64,000 nt of DNA from NCBI RefSeq assembly GCF_000337135.1, contig NZ_AOIN01000046.1:131100-195099 (forward strand), written 5' to 3'. Of this stretch, positions 51,831-61,012 are shown in pieces; positions within the stretch are counted from its first letter, which is position 1; each line of letters starts with the position of its first letter. The translations under genes and the position numbers were made by a program. Source of the stretch: Natrialba chahannaoensis JCM 10990. GTDB taxonomy: Archaea; Halobacteriota; Halobacteria; Halobacteriales; Natrialbaceae. A model generated the notes under the pieces. That model saw nothing but the letters and a program-made list of their open reading frames with translations. It searched no databases and had not been told where the DNA came from.

Positions 51831-53912
51831 ATGCTACCAGACCGACGCGATACACGAAGCCGCCGATCGGTGCTCAGGGGTGCCGGCGTCCTCGGTGGAC
51901 TACTCGGAGCCAGCGGCCTCTCGAGTGCAACACCCGGCCGCAACCCAGGACCGAAACAGACGGAATTGCTCCTCGGAATCAAATCCACATACGCGCGCGG
52001 TTCGGCCGACGGGACCGAACGAACGGCGCGCGACGCGGTGCCGGCCGACGTCACGGTCGTCCACTCGAACGAGCAACTCGAGTACGTCGCCGTCGAGCTC
52101 CCGGCCGAACTCCCCGCGGAGGCGGTGGATCGGATTCGGGATGCACTCGAGTCGAACGATGCGATCGAGTACGTCGAGGAGAACGCGACGTTGCAGTCGT
52201 TGTACACGCCGAACGATCCGTACTACGACAGCCAGCACGCGCCACAGCAGGTCAACTGCGAGGACGCGTGGGCAAAGTCACTCGGCGATGAAGACGTAAC
52301 CATCGCGGTCGTCGACCAAGGGATCGAGTACGACCATGAGAACCTGGTCGGAAATATCGACGACCGCATCGGTGAGGTCTTTGTCGGCTGGGGAAGCGAC
52401 CCCGAGCCACTCTCTAGAGATGATACGCACGGGACACTCGTCGCCGGTATCGCCGCTGGCGAGACAGAGAACGGGACAGGACAGGCAGGAATCAGTAACT
52501 GCTCGCTGCTCGCCGCGCGGGCGCTCGACGAACAGGGTCAGGGCGCACTCTCGGATATTGCTGATGCGATCCAGTGGGCGGCGGACGAGGGGGTCGACGT
52601 AATCAACCTCTCGCTGGGGAGTTCCAGCGGGCTATGGACACTCGAGAACGCCTGTGAGTACGCTATCGAACAGGGGTGTCTCGTCGTCGCGGCAGCCGGC
52701 AACAGCGGCGGCAGCGTGATGTACCCGGCCGCGTACGACGACGTCCTCGCCGTTTCGGCGGTCACGTCACGCGATCGACTCGCATCGTTCTCGAACCGCG
52801 GCCCCGAGATCGATCTCGCCGCACCCGGACAGAATCTGCTCTCGACAACGCTTAACGACGGCTACGACCGGATTTCTGGAACATCGGCGGCCGCACCCGT
52901 CGTCGCTGGCGTCGCCGGACTCGTCCGATCTGTGTACCCAGGGCTTTCGAGTAGCGCGCTGCGCGAGCACTTGCGGGAGACGGCTACGGATATCGGTCTC
53001 AGTTCGACAGCGCAGGGCGCGGGTCGCGTCGACGCTGGAAACGCGGTTACGACAGCGCCGGAGGGGTACGATGGGCCCGACGAACGGGACGACGACGCAG
53101 ACGAGGACCCAGAGGGCGACGAAGAGGAAGAAAAGGAGGAAGAAGAGACGGATGGGGACACTTACCTACTCTCGTTCGTCACCGAACCCGACGCCCGATA
53201 CGCCAGCTACGAGTTCACCGCGACCGGTCCGGTCGAGTTTACGACAGCCCCCGGACAGACACCCTCTGGCGGTACCATCGAGGGCGGTACCTACAGTGCG
53301 GAGGATTACATTGAGGAAGACGACGGTACCTGGCACGCCGGCGGCGTGACCGGCGGCGGGCAGGGCGATGCTTTCAGCGTCGAGGGGGCGATCACGTCGA
53401 TCGATATCGGCCAGCCAGACGTGATGTGGGTCGAACTCGACGGCGAGCGACTCTCGCCAGAGGAGGTTATCGAGGAAACGACGGGCGACAATGGCGACGA
53501 TGGGAAAGGGGACGGTGATGACGAGGACAGCAGTGAAGATGACGAACCCGAGGAGAACGAGAGCGACGAACCAGCGTGTGGCGACGAAACCAACACCGCC
53601 CGCGTCGAGGGTGACCTCGATGGCAGCGGCTGGTGGCCCGACACCGCGCGCTGGCGGTACGCGCCGCAGACGGCGAACCCGTGCGAACTGACGCTGTCGC
53701 TCGACGGGCCGTCCGGCTCCGACGTTGGACTCTACATCACGCGTGACGGGCGACGGCCTACCCAGTGGGACGCGGACGAGTCCGCAACCGATACCGGCGA
53801 CAGCCAATCGCTCACGACTGCACTCGAGTCCGACGACACGGTACGGATCCTCATCACTGCGAGGGGCGGGAGTGGGACGTACACACTCGAACTGACAGAG
53901 CAGGGGTACTGA
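51831..53912 (+). CDS. Tat-exported subtilisin-family serine protease with C-terminal extension
   Basis: A 693-residue S8 protease. Tat signal RSRRSVLRGAGVLGGLLGASG; a propeptide inhibitor-like region to about 120; catalytic Asp162 (AVVDQGI), His200 (DTHGTLVAG) and Ser352 (GTSAAAPVVAG); oxyanion Asn in AAAGNSGG. Residues about 416-440 form a run of Asp/Glu. After it come a beta domain (about 440-560), a second acidic linker, and a C-terminal P-domain-like unit starting ACGDETNTA. This is a halolysin-like architecture made larger. A second subtilase follows downstream with its own promoter; both share a motif 64 bases before the start. Confidence 0.88.
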   Translation: MLPDRRDTRSRRSVLRGAGVLGGLLGASGLSSATPGRNPGPKQTELLLGIKSTYARGSADGTERTARDAVPADVTVVHSNEQLEYVAVELPAELPAEAVDRIRDALESNDAIEYVEENATLQSLYTPNDPYYDSQHAPQQVNCEDAWAKSLGDEDVTIAVVDQGIEYDHENLVGNIDDRIGEVFVGWGSDPEPLSRDDTHGTLVAGIAAGETENGTGQAGISNCSLLAARALDEQGQGALSDIADAIQWAADEGVDVINLSLGSSSGLWTLENACEYAIEQGCLVVAAAGNSGGSVMYPAAYDDVLAVSAVTSRDRLASFSNRGPEIDLAAPGQNLLSTTLNDGYDRISGTSAAAPVVAGVAGLVRSVYPGLSSSALREHLRETATDIGLSSTAQGAGRVDAGNAVTTAPEGYDGPDERDDDADEDPEGDEEEEKEEEETDGDTYLLSFVTEPDARYASYEFTATGPVEFTTAPGQTPSGGTIEGGTYSAEDYIEEDDGTWHAGGVTGGGQGDAFSVEGAITSIDIGQPDVMWVELDGERLSPEEVIEETTGDNGDDGKGDGDDEDSSEDDEPEENESDEPACGDETNTARVEGDLDGSGWWPDTARWRYAPQTANPCELTLSLDGPSGSDVGLYITRDGRRPTQWDADESATDTGDSQSLTTALESDDTVRILITARGGSGTYTLELTEQGY

Positions 53913-54267
53913 CTCGCGGTACTCGCTGGGTAGGACTGGTGTCGTGGATACGGCAGAAACTGTGGACGCGGTGGGATGCTGCCACGCGCGATGTTCGACA
54001 CACCATTGTCGCTGTCCCGCCAATCTCGACTTCGCTTTTCGTCCGGGCGACAACGTGTCCGAGATAGGGCGTGACATTCTCTAACACCTACAAACCATAC
54101 TTGTGTTTACCAATCTCAAGTAACGTATCAGCGAGAGCTTGTTGTCTACGGTTATTTCTTAGAGATATTGGGTAGTAGAAGTGTAATAGATGCCTAGATT
54201 TTGTAGAATAAATTCTACCTAGTTTCATAACACTTTAATAGAGAGTCTGCATTTTCTATATCGTATC
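53913..54267. other. 355-base spacer with AT-rich promoter region
   Basis: From about 54070 to 54260 base composition drops far below the genome level. It contains the palindrome at 54203-54218 and a TATA box (cactttaatag, 54231-54241). No gene is seen. Confidence 0.6.
54203..54218. promoter_or_regulatory. Perfect 16-base palindrome upstream of the second subtilase
   Basis: GTAGAATAAATTCTAC, 13 bases upstream of the TATA box, flanked on both sides by CCTAG. The contained tagaataaat (54204-54213) also occurs at 51767-51776, and in both cases begins exactly 64 bases before the protease ATG. Confidence 0.55.
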
Positions 54268-55884
54268 ATGATACGTGATACCAATGACAATGTCGGGCGG
54301 CGATCAGTACTGAAAGCAGCAAGTGCACTGGGGGCCTTCCTGGGACTCGGGGGAGTTACCAGCGCAACACCGGGACGCGAGCCCGGCCCGAAAAAGGACG
54401 AGATCATCATCGGCGTCTCCGAACGTGCCTCGAGTACGGAGGCGACGGTCGAGTCGAAGATTCCAGCGAACGCGAACATCGTCCACACGAACGAGACGCT
54501 CGGCTACGTTGCGGTCAAGTTCCCGAGCAACGCTGCCGAACAGGCACGCGAGAATTTCAAACGAAACGTCCTCCAGGAAGATGACATCGAGTACGCAGAG
54601 GACAACGCGACCTACGAAACCCTGGAAGTCCCGAACGACCCGATGTATGGCCAGCAGTACGCGCCACAGCAGGTCAACTGTGAGGGAGCCTGGGCGGAGA
54701 CCTACGGCGACAGTGACGTGACGATTTCGGTCATCGACCAGGGGATCCAGTACGACCACGAGAACCTCGCGGAGAACATGGACGGCAGCGTCTCGAACTA
54801 CGGGTACGACTTCGTTGACAACAACAGCGACCCGTATCCGGTCAGTGTCGGTGAGAATCACGGGACACACGTCGGCGGGATCGCCGCCGGCGGCACGAAC
54901 AATGGCACTGGTCACGCCGGCATCAGCAACTGTTCGATGCTTTCAGCACGCGCGCTCGGCGACGGTGGCGGTGGGTCACTTTCAGACATCGCCGACGCAA
55001 TTCAGTGGTCTGCAGACCAAGGTGCAGACATCATTAACATGTCCCTCGGTGGTGGCGGCTACAGCCAGACACTCGACAACGCCTGTCAGTACGCCGAAGA
55101 CCAAGGTACGCTGCTCATTGCCGCAGCAGGGAACGACTATGGTGGCAGCGTCTCCTACCCGGCGGCCTACGACAGCGTCATGGCCGTTTCCTCGCTCGAC
55201 GAAGGCGAAACGCGCTCTGCGTTCACCAACATCGGCCCGGAGATCGAACTCGCCGCACCCGGCGGAAACGTTCTCTCGACGGTCAACTGGGACGACTACG
55301 ACACGTTCTCGGGAACGTCGATGGCGTCACCGGTCGCCGCCGGTGTCGCCGGCCTCGCACTGTCGGCCCATCCCGGCCTCTCGAACGACGAACTGCGTAG
55401 TCACCTGCAGAACACTGCCGTCGACGTCGGGCTGTCCTCCGAAGAACAGGGCTATGGTCGGGTCGACGCCGAGCAGGCCGTGACGACGGATCCGGACAAC
55501 GGCGACGACGACGACGATGACGACGATGATCCAGGTGATGGAGAATGTGGCGATGAGACGAACACCGTGAGTGAGGAGGGCCACCTCAGCGGCGGCTGGG
55601 GCGGCAACCCAAGCGATACCTACAGCTACGAACTCTCGACTGACAACCCGTGTCACGCAACCGTCACCCTCGACGGCCCATCGTCAGGTGCCACCTTTGA
55701 CCTCTTCCTGACGCTCGACGGCCGCACGCCGACGACGACCGACTACGACCGTCGCTCGTACAACTGGGGCGCGGACGAAGAGATCGAGGTCAACCTCGAC
55801 GGCAACGAGGAACTCGGCATCCTCGTCGACCGCTACGACGGCAGCGGCTCCTACACGCTTACCGTCGAAGAACTGGGCTCCTAA
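54268..55884 (+). CDS. Tat-exported subtilisin-family serine protease
   Basis: A 538-residue S8 protease, paralogue of the upstream gene. Tat signal [19 protein letters not shown] (9-27); triad Asp157 (SVIDQGI), His198 ([10 protein letters not shown]) and Ser351 ([11 protein letters not shown]); oxyanion Asn in AAAGNDYGG. An Asp run (about 413-424) links to a C-terminal domain with paired Cys (GECGDETN ... NPCHATV), related to the end of the first protease. The domain is of the bacterial pre-peptidase C-terminal (PPC) type. It lacks the extra beta domain of its neighbour. A near-leaderless start is supported by TATA at about -31. Confidence 0.9.
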   Translation: MIRDTNDNVGRRSVLKAASALGAFLGLGGVTSATPGREPGPKKDEIIIGVSERASSTEATVESKIPANANIVHTNETLGYVAVKFPSNAAEQARENFKRNVLQEDDIEYAEDNATYETLEVPNDPMYGQQYAPQQVNCEGAWAETYGDSDVTISVIDQGIQYDHENLAENMDGSVSNYGYDFVDNNSDPYPVSVGENHGTHVGGIAAGGTNNGTGHAGISNCSMLSARALGDGGGGSLSDIADAIQWSADQGADIINMSLGGGGYSQTLDNACQYAEDQGTLLIAAAGNDYGGSVSYPAAYDSVMAVSSLDEGETRSAFTNIGPEIELAAPGGNVLSTVNWDDYDTFSGTSMASPVAAGVAGLALSAHPGLSNDELRSHLQNTAVDVGLSSEEQGYGRVDAEQAVTTDPDNGDDDDDDDDDPGDGECGDETNTVSEEGHLSGGWGGNPSDTYSYELSTDNPCHATVTLDGPSSGATFDLFLTLDGRTPTTTDYDRRSYNWGADEEIEVNLDGNEELGILVDRYDGSGSYTLTVEELGS

Positions 55885-56193
55885 TCGAGCCCCCGGCCGG
55901 AACTTCCCACGACCAGCCCACGTTCCACTCGAGTATCAGCCGCCGACACCGCGACACCAGCACACACCACGCCAGCCACACCAGCAGTCGGACGTCGTTC
56001 ACACCATGCTAACTCGAGTTGATCCGGGACGCAAAGCTAGGTCTGTGGCTCGATGACCGTTAGGGTGGGGTCACGCCGGTACAGCTTGCCCCACCACAGC
56101 GACGCATCTCGCTTTTTTGTCCTACAGTACGCCTCACACTCGTGACAGCACAATCACAAAAGACCTTACTATCCCCGGCGTGTCCTGCCGAGT
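55885..56193. other. 309-base spacer; terminator-like hairpin, gcvT TATA
   Basis: Contains the GC hairpin plus T-run listed separately, and ccttactatcc at about 56162-56172, which is the likely gcvT TATA box. No gene is seen; the sequence is otherwise Ala/Pro/Thr-codon-like low complexity. Confidence 0.5.
56064..56118 (+). terminator. Hairpin followed by T6
   Basis: A perfect 7-base stem GGTGGGG/CCCCACC with an 18-base loop (56064-56095) is followed 17 bases later by TTTTTT (56113-56118). T-runs alone can end archaeal transcription; this likely separates the protease unit from gcvT. Confidence 0.45.
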
Positions 56194-57291
56194 ATGCCGC
56201 TTCAGACGCCGCCTTTGCGTGGGATTCACGACGAACGTGGTGCCAAATTTACGGAGTTTGGCGGCTGGGACATGCCGGTTGAGTTCGACTCGATTCAGAC
56301 GGAACACGAGGCCGTTCGAGAGGACGTTGGTATCTTCGACGTCTCGCATATGGGCCAGATTCACGTCACCGGTCCGGATGCGACGACGTTGATGCAACGG
56401 CTGACCTCCAACGACGTCACCCGACTCAATGTTGGCGATTCCCAGTACGCGACGATTACGGACGAAGATGGACTGATCATCGACGACACGGTCGTCTACC
56501 GACTCCCAAACGAGGGCGGCGAGGCGACCTACCTGTTCGTCCCGAACGCTGGCACCGACGAAGCGACCCACGAACGGTGGATCAGCTACCGCAACGAGTT
56601 CGACCTCGAGGCGACCGTGGACAATCAGACCGACGAGTACGCGATGTTCGCCGTGCAGGGGCCGAACGCACCCGAGCTCGTCGACGATGTGACCGAGGAG
56701 TCGGTCACCGATGTCGATCGGTTCACGGCGACGATGGCAACCGTTGACGGCGTCGAGTGCTGGACTGCACGCACCGGCTACACCGGTGAGGACGGCTTCG
56801 AACTGATCGTTCCCGCGAGCGAGGCCGAGGACATCTGGGCGCAGCTCGACTGCCAACCCTGCGGCCTCGGTTCGAGAGACACCCTTCGGATCGAAGCTGG
56901 CCTGCTGCTCGCCGGTCAGGATTTCGACCTCGAATCGAATCCACGGACACCGTACGAGGCCGGCATCGGCTTCACCGTCGCCCTCGACACCGAGTTCGTC
57001 GGCCGCGACGCACTCGAAGCCGCGCGTGAGGATGGCCTCAACGAGGAACTCGTTGGCTTCCAGCTGATTGACCGCGGAATCCCACGCCACGGCTACGACA
57101 TCACGAACATGGACAGCCGGGTTATCGGGACCGTCACCAGTGGAACGATGAGTCCGACACTCGACCAACCGATTGGACTCGGCTACGTTCCGAGTGAGTA
57201 CGCAGAGCCGGGGACGACCCTGCAAGTCGTCGTCCGCGGGCAATCGAAGAAGGCAAGAGTTGAAACGACGCCGTTCATCGATACGGTATAA
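56194..57291 (+). CDS. gcvT: Glycine cleavage system T protein (aminomethyltransferase)
   Basis: A 365-residue Gcv[53 protein letters not shown], then TLRIEAG-type [35 protein letters not shown], and a C-terminal barrel ([27 protein letters not shown]). It transfers the aminomethyl group from lipoyl-H protein to tetrahydrofolate, releasing ammonia. gcvH follows 56 bases downstream; gcvP genes are not in the window. Residues for folate (the Asp in MDNQTDEY-like region) fit the family. Confidence 0.93.
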   Translation: MPLQTPPLRGIHDERGAKFTEFGGWDMPVEFDSIQTEHEAVREDVGIFDVSHMGQIHVTGPDATTLMQRLTSNDVTRLNVGDSQYATITDEDGLIIDDTVVYRLPNEGGEATYLFVPNAGTDEATHERWISYRNEFDLEATVDNQTDEYAMFAVQGPNAPELVDDVTEESVTDVDRFTATMATVDGVECWTARTGYTGEDGFELIVPASEAEDIWAQLDCQPCGLGSRDTLRIEAGLLLAGQDFDLESNPRTPYEAGIGFTVALDTEFVGRDALEAAREDGLNEELVGFQLIDRGIPRHGYDITNMDSRVIGTVTSGTMSPTLDQPIGLGYVPSEYAEPGTTLQVVVRGQSKKARVETTPFIDTV

Positions 57292-57347
57292 GTACTGGCT
57301 GCACGCAGACGAAGATAGCGGACCATATACAACACACCACCATACAC

Positions 57348-57734
57348 ATGAGCTTCGATATTCCCGACGACCGACAATACCTCGAATCGCACGAATGGGC
57401 ACTCGAAACCGACGACGACACTGTCCGCGTCGGCATCAGCGACTTCGCACAGGACGAACTCGGCGACGTTGTCTTCGTCGAACTCCCCGACGAAGGTGAC
57501 GACCTCCAGCAAGACACCGAGTTCGGCGTCATCGAGTCCATCAAGGCAGTCTCGGACCTCTATGCCCCCGTCAGCGGCGAGGTCGTCGCCATCAACGACG
57601 ACCTCTTCAACGCGCCAGAGCTCGTCAACGACGACCCATTCGGTGACGGCTGGATGCTCGAGATCGACCCCGCCGACGCGGACGAACTCGAGAACTTGCT
57701 TTCGGCTGCCGACTACGAAGCACAGGTCGCCTAA
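57348..57734 (+). CDS. gcvH: Glycine cleavage system H protein
   Basis: A 128-residue lipoyl carrier. The lipoylated Lys66 is in [29 protein letters not shown]-like [16 protein letters not shown] and the C-terminal [21 protein letters not shown] are as in all H proteins. It shuttles the aminomethyl intermediate between P, T and L proteins. Lies right behind gcvT in the same direction. Confidence 0.95.
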   Translation: MSFDIPDDRQYLESHEWALETDDDTVRVGISDFAQDELGDVVFVELPDEGDDLQQDTEFGVIESIKAVSDLYAPVSGEVVAINDDLFNAPELVNDDPFGDGWMLEIDPADADELENLLSAADYEAQVA

Positions 57735-57786
57735 TCGCGATCCCACAACGACCAGGGCCAGTTGACCGTTTCCCTCCCCGCTAGCA

Positions 57787-57812
57787 TGCTGCATCTGCAT
57801 CTGCATCTGCAT
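57787..57812. repeat. Short hexamer tandem (gcatct)
   Basis: Four copies of a gcatct-type unit occur in the spacer after gcvH (gcatctgcatctgcatctgc and one degenerate unit). It is too short to be more than a slippage repeat. Confidence 0.6.
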
Positions 57813-57883
57813 CCCGCCCGTCACAGGTCCCAGTCCGCTACTCGAGTACAACGCGAGACGAACCGCGCCGGTTTCAGTGACCG

Positions 57884-59122
57884 ATGACCCCAACCATCAC
57901 TGGACTGGACCTGCTTGCGCTCGTGCTTCTCGGCCACATCTGGGCTGTTGTCGTTGCACTGGCGATACACGCCAACAACGCTGACCCGGACCCGGAATCC
58001 GGTGCCCGCTGGGCGGGACGGCGCTTTTCTCTCGGAATGCGGCTGTACGCCGGGACGCTCCTGCTCGCGACGGTCGTCGTCTGGCTGCCGTTTGCGGTCG
58101 GCGGCTATCCGTTCTGGCCCGAGGCGGCAGACTCGGGGACTGCTCGTGGCGCGTTCTTCGCGACTGCTCTTGGCGGAATCGCCATTGGCGGTGGCTTCTA
58201 CCTCCTTGCCGGCGGAGTCGTCGCCGCGGTGACCAGCTACCGGCTCCGACAAGAGGGACCGACAGCTATCGGCGGCGTCGACGACGGACTCATCACCGTT
58301 TCGGGAACAGTGGTTCCGACGACAGCTACTGGGCCGAGTGGTGGGTCCGGAACTAGCACTACGACGGTCACTAACACAACCAATACCACGAACACTACCG
58401 GTACCACGAACGCTAACACTAACCCCCTCTCCACACCACTGACAGGGACCACCGCCGTCTGGTACCGACTCATAGCAACTGACACTGAATCAGCCACATC
58501 GTCGTCGCTCCTCTCCCGCCTCAGCAACTCGGTCACGACTCGCCTCGGAATCGGTACCCCGAATGAAACGCACCAACTCGAGTGCGACCACGTCCCGTTC
58601 GTCCTCGAAGACGACACCGGTCGGATCCGAGTTGACCCCGCCCACGCAGCGGTTGCACTCGAGTCGACCACGACACGGGTGCGGGCATCGGAGACGCCGC
58701 CGGACCGGCTCGCGGCGTGGCTACGTGGTGCGCGGTACGCCGGAGATGTTGATCGGGAACGGACGTATCACGAGACGGTACTCGAGCCAGGGATTGATGT
58801 GACGGTCGTTGGTATTGTGCGGTCGGAGGCGGCCGATGCGGGTGCGATCATGGATGTGGATGTAGATGTAGATGTAGATGCGGATACAGATAGCGATATT
58901 GCGACAGACAGCGCTGGGCAGGCAACAGCCACAGAGACGAACGAATCACCACTCGTCATCGCCGCACGGAAACCCTCGACCGAACTGTTCATCGAGGGCG
59001 GGCACGACCAAACCGCGCTGGCACGGACGTGGTTCCGTGGAACAGCCGTTCGTGGGTTACTCTGGGGCATGGCGGCGATTGCCGCCGGAAGCGCAGCGCT
59101 GTGGTGGATGGTACTCACCTGA
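57884..59122 (+). CDS. Membrane protein with a GIDE-like domain
   Basis: A 412-residue protein. Three N-terminal TM helices (about 8-26, 55-75, 90-120), then a long soluble part, then one C-terminal TM (WGMAAIAAGSAALWWMVL). The soluble part starts with LITVSGTVVPT, a Thr/Asn-rich linker with several N-x-T sequons (TTVTNTTNTTNTTGTT), then TPLTGTTAVWYRLIATD, VPFVLEDDTGRIRVDP and LEPGIDVTVVGIVR: the ordered pattern of the GIDE/MULAN-type intermembrane domain. A DNA hexamer repeat encodes VDVDVDVDADTD in the late part. No RING is present, so no ligase activity is implied. Function unknown. Confidence 0.75.
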   Translation: MTPTITGLDLLALVLLGHIWAVVVALAIHANNADPDPESGARWAGRRFSLGMRLYAGTLLLATVVVWLPFAVGGYPFWPEAADSGTARGAFFATALGGIAIGGGFYLLAGGVVAAVTSYRLRQEGPTAIGGVDDGLITVSGTVVPTTATGPSGGSGTSTTTVTNTTNTTNTTGTTNANTNPLSTPLTGTTAVWYRLIATDTESATSSSLLSRLSNSVTTRLGIGTPNETHQLECDHVPFVLEDDTGRIRVDPAHAAVALESTTTRVRASETPPDRLAAWLRGARYAGDVDRERTYHETVLEPGIDVTVVGIVRSEAADAGAIMDVDVDVDVDADTDSDIATDSAGQATATETNESPLVIAARKPSTELFIEGGHDQTALARTWFRGTAVRGLLWGMAAIAAGSAALWWMVLT

Positions 59123-59200
59123 TGAGTGATGAAGCCTGATACGGTTCACTCTGAGTATTGTAGCTGATTCGATGAGTTGAGGGACAACTTCCCCAGTAAA

Positions 59201-59463
59201 TCAAATCCCAACGGCTTGCTCGATGGTTCTGACGGCGGTCTTTGGGTTGAGTTCTCCGAGCTGCCCAACCCACGTCTATAGTAGCCATCAAAAGTCAGTG
59301 CATACCCAATCGCACGAGGGCTGTGCGATTGGTGTGTAAACAGTTTCAGTTGTTACTATAGCCCGTAAGGCCTGGCCGAATCGATGGTTCAGTACGAAGA
59401 AAACCAACTCGACGATCGACCGGTGGTGAGAAACGTGTACGCTGAGTGAGTTGGACGCGGTCA
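59201..59463 (-). pseudogene. 3' remnant of an IS5-like transposase, split by a MITE
   Basis: Read on the minus strand, VSHHRSIVELVFFVLNHR and FGQALR (59362 to about 59435) is followed, after the MITE copy 2, by TWVGQLGELNPKTAVRTI and EQAVGI and stop (59201-59275). Joined, this matches the C-terminal end of IS5-family transposases (pattern R-S-V/I-V-E-x-V-F-F-x-L-x-x-R-F-G ... R-T-W-x-x-Q-x-R-E-L ... A-V-R-x-I-E). The N-terminal 80% is gone. The catalytic Glu of the DDE triad would be the E of SIVELVFF. The gap at the junction lacks only a few residues. Confidence 0.65.
59276..59361. mobile_element. MITE-like inverted-repeat element, copy 2 (86 bp)
   Basis: It runs from ctatagta to tactatag; left arm ctatagtagccatc...caatcgcac pairs with the right arm gtgcgattg...ttactatag over about 38 bases with a few mismatches and only a 7-10 base loop. 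It is shorter than copy 1 (core deleted) but with the same termini and same subterminal cgcac boxes. It interrupts the transposase remnant. Confidence 0.75.
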
Positions 59464-59493
59464 CCGTCGGTCGCCGTCGACCTCTCGTTCCTA

Positions 59494-60519
59494 TCAGTCG
59501 AAGACATCGATCACGTCGCCGGTTCCCTCTCCGGACGTGTAGTAGTACCCGTCACCCTCGGTAAGCGTCCCCCAGTCGTGCCAGCTTCCCTCGTAGTTCC
59601 TGACGGTCTCCCAGCCGAGTTGTTCCATGACGAACCAGCCGACCGAGCCGCGAACGGCGGTCGAGCAGTACGAGATCGTCTCCTCGTCCGGATCGAGGTC
59701 GGCTTCCTCAAGCCACAGCCGCTCGAGTTCTGCCGGCGTGCGCAGCCGGCTTCCGTCGTCGTCCTCGACGAGGTTCTGGGTAAATTCCACGTTGATCGCG
59801 CCGGTGATGTGACCGTGACGGTCCACGGGACCATCTTTCTCAATCCCCCAGTACTCCTCGGGTGACCGGTTGTCGACGAGCGGGACGTTCGCCCCGTCCT
59901 CATGGACCTGGTCGGCGACGTACTCCCGGGTCGCGAGGACGTCCGTCTCGAGTTCGGGCTCGTACTCGCCGGTGTCTGGTTCCGGCTCCGACGTGCCGGC
60001 CTCGATGTCGCCGCCTGCAGCTGCCCAGACCGGAAAGCCGCCGTCGAGTAAGGCGACCATCCCGTCGTGCCCGATCGCGCGGAGCGTGTAGATCGCGTAC
60101 GTCTCCCACAGGTTCGACCCGGAGCCGTAGACCACGACATCGTCCTCGGTGGTGATTCCCGCATCCGCGGCGATGGCCGCGATCACCTCCGGTGCGGCCT
60201 TGTACCCGTCCTCGGTTTCCTCGTAGTGGTCTCGCATCAGGTCGGTGTCGGGCAGTCGGGACGCGCCGGCAACGTGGCCGTTGGTGAACTCATCTTCGTC
60301 CCTCACGTCGAGTAACTCGACCCCCTCGAGACTATCCTTGAGCCACGCGGCGTCGACGACAGCCTCGAACTCCGCCGCTGCCGGCGTGGTGTACAGCTCC
60401 GGCTCAGATTCTCGCAGCGAGCCGAGACAGCCTGCAATCGAGATGGCGCCAGCGGCTGCCCCCAGTCGAAGCACCGATCGGCGAGTCCGTCGGGAGCCCG
60501 TACTCGAGTTGCGTGTCAT
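59494..60519 (-). CDS. Double-rhodanese Tat lipoprotein (sulfurtransferase)
   Basis: A 341-residue exported protein. Signal SRRTRRSVLRLGAAAGAISIAGC with lipobox Cys31. Two rhodanese domains: the N-terminal one (LLDVRDEDEFTNGHVAGASRLP, then DDVVVYGSGSNLWETYA) has Gly in place of the catalytic Cys and is structural; the C-terminal one (VDNRSPEEYWGIEKDGPVDRHGHITGAINV) keeps catalytic Cys285 in ISYCSTAVRGS. It resembles thiosulfate/3-mercaptopyruvate sulfurtransferases acting at the outer face of the membrane. No standard C-R-x-G-x-R/T loop, so the acceptor is uncertain. Confidence 0.85.
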   Translation of the reverse strand: MTRNSSTGSRRTRRSVLRLGAAAGAISIAGCLGSLRESEPELYTTPAAAEFEAVVDAAWLKDSLEGVELLDVRDEDEFTNGHVAGASRLPDTDLMRDHYEETEDGYKAAPEVIAAIAADAGITTEDDVVVYGSGSNLWETYAIYTLRAIGHDGMVALLDGGFPVWAAAGGDIEAGTSEPEPDTGEYEPELETDVLATREYVADQVHEDGANVPLVDNRSPEEYWGIEKDGPVDRHGHITGAINVEFTQNLVEDDDGSRLRTPAELERLWLEEADLDPDEETISYCSTAVRGSVGWFVMEQLGWETVRNYEGSWHDWGTLTEGDGYYYTSGEGTGDVIDVFD

Positions 60520-60536
60520 CGCGCGGTTACCCTTCG

Positions 60537-60770
60537 GTCTCGTTGATTAGGAGTTGTGGCACCCAGTACGGGCCAGGCTGTGGTCCCCATGTGTGGTTGT
60601 CGTAGTGGGAGGCGACGACGAAAAAGAACTTGCCGGAGCTTTCGTGGAGGGGTGACTGCGTCACCGGTATCTCCTTGTCGTGAGCGGCCGGCGGCAGCGT
60701 CAACTTGTCGGGTTCGTCGACGCGTCGTTCGGAGACCGTCCCGTGACGTGGTGGGTTCGCCTGTCATCGC
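60537..60770 (-). pseudogene. C-terminal gene remnant, unknown family
   Basis: On the minus strand a frame of about 77 codons reads through DKLTLPPAAHDKEIPVTQSP, LHESSGKFFFVVASHYDN and HTWGPQPGPYWVPQ to LLINETEG and stop at 60537-60539. Composition and the aromatic pattern look like a real protein end, but it is closed upstream by a stop with no start codon. It is 17 bases before the rhodanese start, so it may be what is left of an upstream operon partner. I do not recognise the family. A non-ATG short gene is an alternative. Confidence 0.35.
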
Positions 60771-61012
60771 GGTATTTGGTACCTCAAAGAGCACAGTGGA
60801 TATTCGGGGGTTGTGCGCGCCGAATAAACAACCAATTTCGACGACTAGTTTGGATTCGAGACCGACCGGGAGAGCGGAACGAGACGGGACGGAACGAACG
60901 AGCCAAAAATCAGTCGCTACAATCGATGCTGAACTCGAGCGTCTCGTGGCCCATTTTGTTTATTATCTCTCTAAATTATGGGTATTTCAGTGTGAAAGGA
61001 CAGGTCTGCGTA
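60771..61012. other. 242-base spacer, nothing recognised
   Basis: AT-rich toward 60950-61010 (tttgtttattatctctctaaattatgg). No gene or convincing palindrome. It is convergent-end sequence for the small membrane gene and the upstream region of the gene remnant. Confidence 0.4.

Noticed and set aside
58853..58900. Hexamer repeat gatgta as a regulatory repeat
   Set aside because: It is in frame inside the GIDE-like gene and simply encodes an alternating Val-Asp run.
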